Part shown: positions 34,396-44,998 of the stretch, one piece after another
Layout: the number at the start of each line of letters is the position of its first letter
Position numbering within the stretch: the first letter of the stretch is position 1
Assembly: GCA_023935145.1 (NCBI GenBank)
Contig: CM043699.1
Coordinates: 67,372,638-67,436,637, forward strand
Length of the DNA stretch: 64,000 nt
Direction of reading: 5' to 3'
Source of the DNA: Bretschneidera sinensis
Lineage: Eukaryota > Streptophyta > Magnoliopsida > Brassicales > Akaniaceae
Program-made: the position numbers and the translations under genes
Notes under the pieces: model-generated
Told to the model about the DNA's origin: nothing
Databases searched by the model: none
What the model saw: only the letters and a program-made list of their open reading frames with translations

Positions 34396-34568
34396 GGATA
34401 CACCAAATGAATCAGAGGGGAAATAAATAAAACAAAATAAATCAAAAAATCAAACTAAAATAAAGGAACAATATTACTGTATTTACAAACTGCTGAAAAG
34501 AAAAATATTTACAATTCTTCTACCGTCACACTCAAAGTTGACAAGCTTCCTTGTACTTAAGCGCGTTT

Positions 34569-34585
34569 CCCTAGCAACAGTGCCA
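34569..34585 (-). other. Primer-binding site of element D
   Basis: Minus strand TGGCACTGTTGCTAGGG, five bases from the 5' LTR. It is a tRNA-Asp type site with transitions relative to TGGCGCCGTTGCCGGGG. The leader (34396-34568) is AT-rich with nothing else recognised. Confidence 0.8.
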
Positions 34586-34590
34586 AAATT

Positions 34591-36090
34591 TGATTACGCC
34601 CAAAGTATAACGCAGTTATTGTAGTACAGCTTTGGGGTGTCGATTCCACAAGGAAACAAGTTAATTACAAAAGAAAATGTGTGAACCTTAAAACGAACGA
34701 TAAAAGTTAAACGAAAGATTTTTGAGTTTTGATAATGAAATAATGGGAGAAAAAATTGTGTAAATGTAAATAAAATATAAAATAAAGAAACAAAAAGGTT
34801 CTAAAAATCCTCCCTAGGTTTGTTACCCTAATCCTAACTTGATTCAGTTGTTTTTATCTCGATTGCAAGTTTCACATCCCAAACAGGCAATCGGCGAATA
34901 TTCAATTAAAGCGCATGTATAAACCCTAATGTAATTGATATGAATTATTCTTTACTTTCAAGCACACATGACCTAGCTTATAAATTATCAAAAGAAGACG
35001 ATATATCTAAATGACAATACCGCAGCAATGGACAAATCTATAAAAGAGATCTACCGGACTCAATCACACCCAAACAGATACACATAAGAAGAGCATAACT
35101 AGACTTATATGGAAAATAAGCATGCAATCACCGAACTAATAAAAAATCTACTAATTAAATTAAAGAATAAAACATAACAACGTTTAATGAAAATAATATC
35201 CAACTACAACTGAATCAAATAAAGGAAAATAAGAACAACTACACCTAGGGATTCATCCCTTCGCCTTGCTTTGAGACTAGCCGGCCATGGAGCTCATGCT
35301 TCCTTGAGTTGCCTCCGACCTCTCAACGATCATCTCCCCCTTGGTAGGAAAAGCTTCGGTGATTCCTCAGCTTTCCCTCCAAAAGTATACTTCGGATTCC
35401 TCCTAAGGGCCCTCTGGATTGCTCCCAAAGGCCCTCTGGATTCACTCTTTGATGATTTCATATGAGCTCCGATTGATGCCTCAAAGCTGAAGTGGAGTAG
35501 GCCTTTTGTAGGGAAATACCATGAGTGCAATGTGTTTCCAATCTGATGTGGGATGTGGGATATAGAAATTTGTTTTCCAACTGATGTGGGATGTGGGATT
35601 TAAGCCCAAAATCACGCTGAAATCCCGCACAGCCTGACCTTGTCTACTAAAACTACCATAACTTTCTCTAGAAAAATCATTTTTATAAGCCGTAAAATTC
35701 TCCAAAAAATAGACTTCCGGATATTTCTAAGCATATATGGTATATCTCCTGGTTCTTCTTGCATCAATACAGTTTAATTTTCAAAGATGATTGATCTGTA
35801 CGGGAAATTCTAGCAATTTAGTAAATCTCCTTTCTTGGTTTCTCTTCATCTTGGCTCTTCCGTGACCATTATCCCACTCGAGTATTCATTGAAGCTTCGT
35901 GTTTAAAATGATGATAGCTTTTCTATCTCTTTTTTTAAGCTCAAAGTACCTGAAAATGCACTGAAATAAGTCAACGATTCAAGAATAACACTTTAGAGTT
36001 ATTAAGGTATAAAAATGTAATTCCAACCTCAATAAACCCTAAAATGCTAACAATTAAGTGTTGTTTAGATGCATTTTTTTACTCTCATCA
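34591..36090 (-). repeat. 5' LTR of element D
   Basis: 1500 bp, minus-strand start TGATGAGAGT at 36090, end GTAATCA at 34591. Relative to the 3' copy it has a short duplication near 35545-35600, where gatgtgggatgtgggat occurs twice. The ATCAC target copy follows at 36091. Confidence 0.9.
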
Positions 36091-36980
36091 ATCACTAAGT
36101 ACAAAGGAAATAATAACAAGGAAGGTATTACCTGGTCCCAATAATGCATGTTTGAGTCCCTCAGGTAGCGTCGCTAAGTTGACCTCTGGGGTCTCCTCAG
36201 CAGATGGCTTCAATCTCTCTCCATCTCTTAGTAACTCCTCGAAGCTTGGTTGCCAATTTCGTTCTCTTTTATCATTTGACCCTGAAACAGAAAAAACATC
36301 GAAGACATCGTCAGGATAAAGTGAACTCGTAGAATCAGGAATACAAAGGAGATACTCTAAAGATTCTGAATTTTTACTCATGAGAGCCTCCTCTAGGGTC
36401 AGTGTGTCTATCATATAAGTATGATAACAATCATCATCATCATGTGGTTGTCTTCCGATGTTGAAAACGTTGACCTCTAGAGTCATGTTCCCAAAAAAAC
36501 AACTTCATTAGTCCGTTCCTGCAATTAATAAGAGCATTAGAGGTGGCCAGGAAAGGTCTTCCTAAAATGATTAGAACCTTAGACTCCATATCTACCACAG
36601 AATAAGTATCCAGAATGAGAAAATCAATAGGATAGTAGAACTTGTCTATCTGTATCAGTACATCTTCGAATATCCCCCTTGGTTGGTTAATCGACCGCTC
36701 GGCTAACTATAGTACAACAGATGTGGGTTTGATCTCTCCTAGACCCAGTTGCAAGTAGATAGTGTAAGACATTACATTCACACTGGCTCCTAAATTTAGC
36801 AAAGCTTGACCAATCTCATGAGTCCCAATTTGACAGGTGATCGTGGGACACCCTGGGTCTTTATATTTGGGTAGTATCTTTTGCTCAATCACCGTTCTCA
36901 CTTGCTCAGTCAAGAATGCAATCTTCTTGACTTGATGTTTCTTTTTTATGGTGCACAAATCCTTTATCGCCATTGCATAG
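36091..36980 (-). pseudogene. Protease and linker of element B
   Basis: Minus strand. The protease frame (36973-36490) reads VIEQKILPKYKDPGCP, then QALLNLGASVNVMSY, where the catalytic Asp of the usual DLGA is Asn; this alone would inactivate it. A stop follows (VVL, stop, LAERS) where relatives have Gln. Later parts are DFLILDTYSVV and LGRPFLATSNALI. A run of T near 36495 shifts the frame into the linker (36486-36096: QPHDDDD, NWQPSFEELL, LPEGLKHALLGPGN). The linker is cut at 36096 by D and resumes at 29597. Confidence 0.87.
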
Positions 36981-38600
36981 GTTGGTACCTATTTAATCAC
37001 ATGAAACAAAAGCAAGTTAATCTTAACTTGTTTCAAATGTTCTAGGATCGCAACTTCTATTTTTGGATTTTTCCCTTTTGGTCAGAGTGCTTGGGGAAAA
37101 GGGACTTGAACAGAAAATTTTTCATTTGGCTCATTCTTAGGGGCATTCTCCCCGGAGCTCAGAAAGGTGCTCGTGGCCGTCGGCTGACTTGGTCCATCTA
37201 ACACCTTACCACTCTGAGTAGTTATGGCATTGACCTCTGTGATGTTTTATGAATCTGAAGTAGAAGTTTGTGCCATATCTTGCCCCCTTGGATTTGATTG
37301 AGGCTGAGATAGGAATTTGCCTCGCTCTTACACTTCGAGAGAACTTGTTAGATTAGTTATTTGACTTTTAATTTCCTTGTTCTCTTCTGTTACCTGTGCC
37401 ACAGCAGTTTCCAATCTCTGAATAATTTTACTTTGTGACTCCATAAATTTGTTTAATTTTTCCTCTAAATGGATTCTATTAGGTTGCGCATTGTATGAGG
37501 TTACAGGGCATGACACAGAAAGTTGTGCATGTGCATGTGTGGGTTGGTTTGAATTGGACCTCCAGCTAAAGTTCAGGTGGTTACTCCAACCAGAATTATA
37601 TGTATTGGAGAAAGGATAATGAGGCTTCTTGTATATCCCTAAGGCATTACATTGTTCATAAAAAACCCCTCTCATCTCTGCAAAAGTTGGGCAATCCTAA
37701 GCTAAGTGTTCCACTCCCCCATAGACAAAACAAGCACCTTGTGACTCAACTTTTGCAATAATATGTATGAGTCTACCATCTTGGGTCTTAAGTGCCTCTA
37801 ACTCTCGAATTACTAGCTCTAATTTGTCTTTCATGCTATCCTCTTCCCTAAGTTTGTAGATCCCACCTGGTCTTGCTCTATTTGTGCTTTTAACAGCACT
37901 AGGCCCTATCCAAGTGTGGCCCTTCTCAGCCAAGCCATTCAGATACTTAATTACATCATCGGGGTCCTTTTGGATAAAGTCTCCGTTGCACATCATCTCT
38001 ATGAATTGATGCTCTCTACTCGTAAGTCCCTCGTAAAAATGACTAACTACGCGCCAACTCTCGTACCTATGGTGTGGACACATATTTAACAAATCCTTAT
38101 ACCTCTCCCATACCTGATATAATGTCTCACTATTCTTTTGGGTAAAGATTGAAATTTGTCTTCTCAAACCATTAGTTTTGTGAAGTGGGAAGTATTTATT
38201 GAAAAATGCTTGCATTATTTCTTCCCATGAACCTATGGACCTCGGCCGCAACGAGTATAGCTAACTCTTTTTTTGTTCTTCAAAAAAAAAGGAAAAAACC
38301 TCAATTTAACTAAGTTAATAGCCTCAGGTCTACCATGAAACGTGGCCACCACTTCTTCAAATTCCCTAATGTGAACATAAGGGTTTTCGCTTTCTAAACT
38401 GTGGAAGGTGGGTATCAATGTTATCATGCTCGACTTGAAATCTGTATGTGGTGTGTTTGGTGGAAACACGATGCATGATGGTGTAGATGTGTGTGTGGGA
38501 TGAAGATGGTCATTTATGGTTCTAATAGGGTCATCTTTGTGATTGCTCATGGTGTTGAGCTTGTGTTTGAACCCGTTTCACTCCTAATGTAATTCGGTGG
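36981..38600 (-). pseudogene. Athila gag of element B
   Basis: Minus strand. It opens around 38550 (HPTHTSTPSCIVFPPNT), then IPTFHSLESENPYVHIREF. One shift near 38270 leads into WEEIMQAFFNKYFPLHK, PHHRYESWRVVSHFYEGL and DFIQKDPDDVIKYL. The zinc knuckle reads CFVYGGVEHLA, stop, DC: its second Cys is Tyr and a stop falls inside it. NSGWSNHLNFSWRS follows (37580). The frame continues into protease without a further shift but with several stops. It is closest to the gags of H and D. Confidence 0.88.
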
Positions 38601-38823
38601 GTATTCTAATTGAAGGATTCTAGCTAATTGTCTGTGTTCGTCTCTAACCCAACGCATATACCACCAACACTCTTCTTTTTTTAATTATCAATTTTTTTTT
38701 AAAATTCTTTTTCTTGAATAAAAGAAAACTGAAAAATAAACTAAAGCTAGATTTAAAAAGAAACTAAAAGAAAGAATTAAGAAAGATAGTACCCGAAACC
38801 TCTTTATAGACTGATGCTCTCCT

Positions 38824-38837
38824 CGGTAATGATGCCA
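38824..38837 (-). other. Primer-binding site of element B
   Basis: Minus strand TGGCATCATTACCG, five bases from the 5' LTR. It is recognisable as TGGCGCCGTTGCCG with only C to T and G to A type changes. Confidence 0.75.
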
Positions 38838-38842
38838 AAATT

Positions 38843-39619
38843 TGAATTACGCCCAAATAGTACTATGCGGTAGTAGCAATATAGAATGGGGTGTTTATCC
38901 CACGAAGAGAACGTTCTACAATCAAAGTCTCAGACAAAAAATAATAGAAACAAAATTAAAATTTAATACTAAGAAAATATTGAGAATTAAATGAAGCAAT
39001 TGAATTTAGTGAAGTAAAATCAATAATGAGAAACACAAGGGTCCAAGAATCCCTCCTAGATTTCACAGCTTCAACTTGTATTAATTCAGTAATTATAACT
39101 CAACTACGCGTTTCACATCCCAAATGCGTAATCGGAAAATAATAGTAAAATTACCAAAAATATTCTTTTGTAAATTATTATGAGACATCTCCTTCTTGTT
39201 TTTATAGATAATGCAACGATCGATCATATATGATATCCTAAATCAACGATATATCTAGAGACAATAACATAGTAAAGGACAACCGTATATAATTAATCTA
39301 CTAAAATCAATTGCATATTAAATTCCACGCATAAGATAAGCATGACTGAACTTATATGGAGAAAAAGAACAACAATCACCAGAGTTAAATAAATCTATGG
39401 AAGAAGAAAATATAATTGTTTGTCACACAAAAACATCAACTTCATATTAAATAAAGGGAACAGCTCAAAACAATTATTCAATGATAAAAACACCAATAAC
39501 TAAATTAAATACAAGCCAAACCCACTATGTCTAGGAGTTCATCTCTTCGCCTTGGTTGAAACTTAGCTTAGCCGACAATATATAATCATAATAGCTCTCT
39601 AGAAATTCAATGTGTATCT
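38843..39619 (-). repeat. Truncated 5' LTR of element B
   Basis: It corresponds to the inner 770 or so bases of the 3' LTR (5032-5798) and ends abruptly after tgtgtatct at 39619. The outer third, including the U3 start and target duplication, is deleted. One internal stretch (39178-39220) differs from the 3' copy. Confidence 0.82.
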
Positions 39620-39745
39620 TGTTGGTATTTTTCTAAGGATTAAACGGGTTAAAGAATGAAGCTTCATCAGGCCTTGGCGCCTCACCCTAGGAGGTGTGCG
39701 CCTCAACGCCAAGCAAGGAAAAGTGTTCAGCCCCAGGTGTGCGCC
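39620..39745 (+). other. Orphan GC-rich hairpin segment
   Basis: These 126 bases fit neither B nor E. They contain CTTGGCG and CGCCAAG as inverted arms about 25 bases apart, with CACC..GGTG arms between them. The word aggtgtgcgcct occurs twice (about 39692 and 39735). It could be the remnant of another LTR whose body was deleted. No coding capacity. Confidence 0.4.
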
Positions 39746-41031
39746 TGATAAGTGCTTAAATAGTCATATTAAGCCTCTTAATTTACATTTGTTAAGTTCC
39801 TTATTTATCTATTTCTATGGATTTTACTTCATTTTCGTGTTTTATATGTTTTTCACAGGACTTGGACAAAAAGATAATAATTTGGAGCTTTTAGGAGCAA
39901 AAGTCAAGTTCTGCCATCCAGCAAGGTGCGCTCGAGCGCACCTCCCTTAAGATCTAGCGCACAAGAGCACGAGCACACTTGAAGAAGGCTCGAGCGAGCA
40001 CATGCGCTCAAGCACATACTGCATACGCTCAAGTGCAATCACTCCAAAGGCGACAGAGCCAAAATTGGAAAGAAGTCTTCCGACTCCAAAAAGGAATTAG
40101 GGTTTCGGGACACCATAAGGACCCTATAAATAGCCCTGTAAAACACACAACCCACACCTTTCATCTAGATTCGAAGTAGAGAACTTAGGAGAGAAATTGA
40201 TGACTCGTCTCCCGAGTCTTCTTCGATTTTAATTTTTTGTTTTTATTTAATTATGTTTAGCATGTTTACATTACTTAGTATGTATAACTAAACTCCTATA
40301 GGGCTCGATTGAAGCCCTAGTTATGCTTTACCACATATTCATTCATTGATTATCTTTGCTATAGCCTTGTTAGAATATTTAACTTGATTAATACCTGTTT
40401 ATATTTACATTCCTCATATGTATGTGCCTGATCAACGTATGCATGTGGTATGGATAAGTTAGTCGAATTAATTTGAATGACCGAGTCCTGGGTTCGACAT
40501 TAGTAATAAGGGATATCCACATCGGATTCCGGGGTTAATCAACATGGGAAACCGGGGAGCGAACCAAGCCCTAGGTCCCGTGTGGTTGCCGATCCCCACA
40601 ACCCTTATGCTCTCTTAAGGAACAACTCAGTATACACCCATGCTGAATCCCTTAAGAGAGAAAAGAGTTAGAGTATACACCATGCCTAACTCGTTGCATA
40701 GGGTGATCAATAGCCTAAGGTGTGGACCAAGCCCTTAGGTTGACAACCATTAGATATTCATGATAAGGCTAGAGCACAGAAACCTTAGTTAGTGGGAAAG
40801 TATAATTAGTGGTGGATATCATAGTCCTATGATCTCATTATTGTTATTTACTCACAATCAAATTGCTATTTCTCTTTTTAACTTGAAGAAACTAATTCTA
40901 AAACGAAATTCACCAATCCCTGTGGAAATGATCTCGCACTTGCACACTATGCTACCACAGACCTTGTGCACTTGCAAGTAAAACTAGAATGGTTATTTGC
41001 ATATTTATTTAAGTAGATAATCGTCACAACA
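39746..41031 (+). repeat. 5' LTR of element E
   Basis: It starts TGATAAGTGC and ends CACAACA. A palindrome GGTGCGCTCGAGCGCACC (39925-39942) and further degenerate GCTCGAGCGC-like words to 40040 precede the TATA box TATAAATA (40125-40132). The later LTR follows A's order closely. Fragment K (1-905) is a relative. Confidence 0.87.
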
Positions 41032-41037
41032 AGTTTT

Positions 41038-41055
41038 TGGAGCTGTTGCCAGGGA
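41038..41055 (+). other. Primer-binding site of element E
   Basis: TGGAGCTGTTGCCAGGGA, tRNA-Asp type with four changes from the consensus. In the leader after it (41220-41265) stand two copies of the TGCGATCGAGCGCA motif, as in A. Confidence 0.8.
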
Positions 41056-41328
41056 TTGCACTAAATTTCTTTTAGAATTAATTTCTAATTTAGTTTAATT
41101 ACCATTATTTCTTATTCTATTTTTAGTTTTAAATCTGTTTTTATCTTATTTTTTGTTTCACTAAAAAAACCCTAATCAATTCCTTTTTCTCTATTTCAGG
41201 TACTCCAGGAAGCTTTTTGTGCCACTTGCGATCGAGCGCATCCTCTTGTGCGATCAAGCGCAATTGAGGTAGAGAGTAATCTGAGCAGCAGTATTTGACT
41301 GTTGCACTCACATAACTGCCACTGATTC

Positions 41329-42432
41329 ATGCATGGACGTCGGTCTAAGAATCTAGCATTCCTTCCCTTTGATCCCAAGCTTGAGAGGTCTATCTGACAA
41401 AGGTTTAGGGATAACTCGGAAGAGGTAGGAGAAGGGAGTGAGGAAGAGACACCACCAATGGTAGAACAAATAGCTGAACAGCAACCACTTGAACAGAGGC
41501 CGATGAAGCAATCCTTCATCCCGCAGAACATCGATCAACCTTTGTGCATTGCGTATCAACCTGAGGTGGAAGGAAACTATTACATATCTCCGCAGATACT
41601 CAGTGCATTGACTCACTTTAGGGGTACACCTAGTGAGGATCCACATTTGCACCTTCGAGAGTTCTTCGACCTCTGCAAATTCCAGCACATTCGAGGCTTA
41701 GACCAAGAAGGAATAAGGTTAATTCTTTTCCTTTTTTCCTTGAAAGATAATGCTAATTTATAGTATAATTATTTGCATGCAGTTTCCATCCACACTTAGG
41801 AGGAGTTGGGGAGCAAATTTCTAAGGAAGTTCTTCCCAGCCCAGAAGACAAGGCAAATGAGGAAAGAAATACAATCCTTCTAACAAAAGGATGGAGATCT
41901 GTTCTTCGAGGCCTGGGGACACTTCAACGAGCTATTACTCAAGTGCCCACACCACAACCTACCCCAAGACGAACTGGTACAAGCCTTTTATGAAGGTTTA
42001 AGTGATTCTAACAAAAACATTGTTGATTCAGGTTATGGAGGGGTGCTGATGGAGAAGTGCAGCGAAGAAGCAATGAAACTTTTTGAAACCCTGAGCGAAC
42101 ACATGCAGCAATTCTCCTCTCAACGTAGACATATAACCAAGAGTAAGGGTATGTATGAGGTAAGTATAAACGGAGGATCATCGCCTCAAATAGCCGCAGT
42201 GGAAAGAAAACTTGACCTATTAGTTAAAGCTATGGCTGCTCAAAACACCTCAACTAACCCGTCAGCTGCACCACTACAGGTATGTGCCATTTGCTCACAG
42301 TTTGATCATAATACTAATATGTGTCCCTTATATTCATCTGTAGATCATGAGCAAGCCAACTTTGTGGGACCGAACAATTATCCACCAAAGAACAACCCCT
42401 ATGCAAACACATACAACCCTGAATGGCGGAAG
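41329..42432 (+). pseudogene. Athila gag of element E
   Basis: One frame from ATG 41329 to the junction at 42432 without a shift, broken by four stops (near 41398, 41761, 41798 and 41881). Comparison with A suggests each arose by C to T or G to A change (CGA, TGG, TGG, CAA). Landmarks: SFIPQNIDQPLCIAYQPE, LTHFRGTPSEDPHLHLREF, FFPAQKTRQMRKEIQSF and the zinc knuckle CAICSQFDHNTNMC (about 42290). It ends in NNPYANTYNPEWR, then passes in frame into copia residues. It serves as the reference that reveals the one-base deletion in A's gag. Confidence 0.88.
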
Positions 42433-42559
42433 CACTGCTTGGACTTGATTAAAGTCTCTAGGTACTAGATAGGAGGTGTCCCAACCTATTGTCCCAAGTG
42501 GAGTTCTAGGTTATGTTTTATTTTTCTCCTAAAGGGTGGATATTCGCCAAGGTGGAGGT
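42433..42559 (+). pseudogene. Last RNase H codons, 3' tail and polypurine tract of copia F
   Basis: The residues KHCLDLI before the stop at 42466-42468 are the usual end of TNT1-like copia pol. A non-coding tail follows, with the purine tract GGTGGAGGT (42551-42559) touching the 3' LTR. This proves that the LTR at 42560 is the 3' LTR of a copia element rather than a separate solo copy. Confidence 0.75.
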
Positions 42560-42848
42560 TGTTGTAGTATGTGGCTCATATCGAGTGGACCACATGTATA
42601 GAGAAAACAGGCTGATGCCGGAGTGAAGCGGAGTGGAGTGAGGGGAGTTTAAATACCTCTATATGGATAGGGTTAGTATAAATACATATGATGTAACCCT
42701 AATTTGACATAGTGAAATTTATCAACCGCTTGCTCCCGTGGATGTAGGTATACTGTCGAACCACGTTAAATCTGTGTGTTTAATTGCTTTCTCTTTCTTT
42801 CTTTTCTTTTTCGTGCTATTCATCATAATTGCTGCACGTTTCACAAAA
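42560..42848 (+). repeat. 3' LTR of copia F
   Basis: It matches 4054-4351 from TGTTGTAGTATGTGG to cacgtttcacaaaa, where the final CA has become AA. The variable middle differs from the 5' LTR. AGTCC follows, the partner of AGTCT at 4049. Confidence 0.82.
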
Positions 42849-43497
42849 AGTCCAGTTATGCACTCATGGAAAAAAAAATTAATGAAATGATGAACAATTC
42901 TGAGTACTTTAAGTCTTCTTTATGTGATGAGAAAATCATAAACGAAATTAGCGAAGAATCCCCTTTTATTAAAGTACATTATAGAGCTGGTTGAGAATTG
43001 GAAAGAAAGCATAGCCCAACCTAAAATCCAAAAAACTCGAATCATTAATTTATGCACAGATGAAATTCCATAAGAAATTCACATTGGCTCAATATTATCT
43101 GAAAAATAAAGTGAAAATCTAATAAAACTTTTACAATAGTACAAAGATGTAATTGCATGGCCATACAAAGATATGCCAAGAATTGATCCAATGAGTGTAA
43201 TGCATAATATCCCTTTTCAATCAAACTAAAGTTAAGGAGAATAAGAGAAGATTATGTAATCAAGATCAAAGAAGAGATCCTCAAGCTGTTGCAAGTCAGT
43301 TTCTTGATGGTTTCCAAGTATCCTCAATAGGTTGTGAATGTGGTAGTAGTACTAAAGAAATATAGTAAGAGTAAAGTATGTGTGGACTATAGGGATTTGA
43401 ATCGGGTAAGCCCTATTGTCATTCATGGATGGCTATTTGGGATATAACCAGATTCTCATGGCTCTTGAGGATAGAGAAAAGACTACCTTTATGGTGT
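42849..43497 (+). pseudogene. Tat/Ogre RT relic (second part of element G)
   Basis: It continues the frame broken at 4053. The first part is open (42854-42993). Scattered frames then give the pre-RT sequence (about 43060-43200: IGAL-like, then MPRIDPMSVMHNIP). RT follows: EEILKLLQVSFLMVSKYPQ, VCVDYRDLNR (about 43380), then a deletion that jumps to FMDGYLGYNQI and ALEDREKTTF (43420-43490). The catalytic box, RNase H and integrase are missing. Homology stops where the tandem array begins. Confidence 0.72.
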
Positions 43498-44389
43498 GCA
43501 TAACAAGTGTAAGTAGTGTGCATAGCGAGCAATGTGTGTAGTGAGCACAAGTAGTGTTCGCTATGAGTAGTGTGCACAATGAGTAGTATTTATAGTGATC
43601 GCAAATAGTGTATATAGCGAGTAGTGCACGCAGTGACCAGTGCACACAGTGAGCGTAAGTAGCGTGCGCAGCGTGCGCAGCAAGCGTAAGTAATGTGCGC
43701 AGTGAGCACAAGATGTGTATGCAACAAGTAGTACACATAGCGAGTATAAGTAATTTTCATATTAAGTGCAAGTAGTACGCATAATGAATGCAAGCAGTGT
43801 GCGTAGTGAGCACAAGTAGTGTGTGTTATCACTGGTCTCAACGATGTCCGTGCGCAATGGTCTAGCTAGTGTGCGTGCGCACTGGTCTTCACAGGCTTGT
43901 CTTGGCCTCGTGGTCTTAACTTGTTGGTTTTGACAGCATGGTCTCAGCCATACATAATCTTGACCTTGTGGTCTCGACTGTGAATAGTCTCGATTTCGTG
44001 GTCTCGGCTTCATGGTCTCGGTCGTGCAATCTCGGTTGGGTGGTCTCAGTCACATACGATCTTGGCTTTGCGATCTTGATCATGCGTAGTCTCAGCCATA
44101 CGTATTCTCAGCCTCGTGTTTTGGTCATGCGTGGTCTCAACTATGTAAGTTTTCGACTGTGTGGTATCGACTTAATACATGCGTGCTTTAGTAGTTTTTG
44201 TGCCCTTGGTACTTAGTGGATGTTGTAAGATGGATGAGATACGAATAAAGGAGTCTTGGTGGAGTTATAGATCGGTGGTCGAGACAATGAGTGTTTCTAT
44301 GATAGGTAGTGTGTGCGCCAAAGGCGATGCGTGAGTGCAACAAAAAGTGTATACGCATCAAGCAATGTGCGTGTGCAGCAAGGGGTAGC

Positions 44390-44998
44390 TGAGACCAACG
44401 GTGTCTCAACCCATTGGTCTCAGTTTTGAGGTGTGATGGTGATATGCCTAGGATGAGATAATTATTAGCTAAGACTATGATTGTCTTTATCATTTGGTCT
44501 CAACCATTTTGGTCTCTGTTTGAGGATGAAACCAAGAGGTATAGATTCTGTCAATCTCGGCCAGGTGGAGTCACAACAAAGTGGCTGAGAGGAGGTGTGG
44601 CTGAGACAAAGGGTGTCTCTATCCCTTGGTCTCGGTCATTTGTAAGATGAGATGATGAGTATGAGACTAAGAGTGGTCGAGACTAGGATTGTCTCTACCC
44701 ATTGGTCTCGGTCACTTGGGAAATGAGATGATGAGGAAAAGACCAAAAATGGTCGAGTGTAGGATTGTCTTTACCCTTTGGTCTCAATCACTTGTGAAAT
44801 GGATGAGATAATGGCTGGCCAAGACTAGGATTTTCTCCACCCTTTGGTCTCAATCGCTTTATGAAATGGATGAGACAACGGGTGACCGAGACCAGGATTA
44901 TCTCTGCCCATTAGTCTCAATCGTTTTATGAAATGGATTAGAAAATTTGTGGCCAAGACCAAGATTGTCTCTACCTTTTGGTCTTAGTCATTTGTACA
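44390..44998. repeat. Array block 3: units with GGTCTCGGTC inverted arms
   Basis: About seven units. Each has, in order, a GACCGAGACC-like word, a tract attgtctctaccc, the reverse-complementary TGGTCTCGGTC-like word, and a gaaatggatgaga tail. The two words can pair into a stem of about ten bases with a 15-20 base loop. Divergence between units is considerable. Confidence 0.7.

Larger units (their letters stand above)
29598..36090 (-). mobile_element. Gag-only non-autonomous Athila derivative D
   Basis: LTRs at 34591-36090 (5', 1500 bp) and 29598-31069 (3', 1472 bp) on the minus strand; perfect target duplication ATCAC (29593-29597 and 36091-36095). The 3.5 kb interior holds primer site, gag, a scrap of the protease to RT linker and the 3' non-coding region. 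Protease, RT, RNase H and integrase are absent. This fits gag-only non-autonomous LTR elements known in plants (TR-GAG type). It sits in B upstream of RT, in the same orientation. Confidence 0.9.
5032..39619 (-). mobile_element. Athila-type Ty3/gypsy element B, host to A, C, D and J
   Basis: Reading on the minus strand: truncated 5' LTR (39619-38843), primer site (38837-38824), gag, protease, RT, RNase H, integrase, 3' non-coding region, 3' LTR (6237-5032). Four later insertions interrupt it: D between protease and RT, C inside integrase, and solo LTR J and element A in the 3' non-coding region. The left target flank is TCGAG (5027-5031); the right one is lost because the outer part of the 5' LTR is deleted. 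It is the oldest Athila copy of the nest and heavily mutated. Confidence 0.85.
39746..42432 (+). mobile_element. Truncated Athila element E (5' LTR, primer site, gag)
   Basis: Left part of an A-like element: LTR 39746-41031, primer site 41038-41055, gag 41329-42432. Everything after the NPEWR residues of gag is missing and is replaced at about 42433 by the end of copia F. No right LTR and no target duplication can be seen. E probably inserted in F and was then cut by a deletion that also removed most of F pol and the outer B LTR. Confidence 0.82.
4054..42848 (+). mobile_element. Ty1/copia element F, carrying a nest of other elements
   Basis: Outer limits are a 5' LTR (4054-4351) and a 3' LTR (42560-42848). 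Flanks are AGTCT at 4049-4053 and AGTCC at 42849-42853, a target duplication with one change. Of its own body only the primer site, the gag start (4376-5031) and the last RNase H codons plus 3' non-coding tail (42433-42559) remain. Element B sits in gag, and element E together with a deletion replaces nearly all of pol. Insertion in the Tat/Ogre relic G is supported by frame continuity across the target site. The short LTR (about 290-300 bp) and initiator tRNA-Met primer site fit a TNT1-like copia element. Confidence 0.8.

Noticed and set aside
42776..42994. 72-codon gene after copia F
   Set aside because: It begins inside the 3' LTR of F; only the part after 42853 is old coding sequence, belonging to G.
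43433..44493. Minus-strand open frames of 80-100 codons with Cys/His-rich repeats
   Set aside because: They are translations of the tandem repeats, overlap one another in different frames and show no domain.
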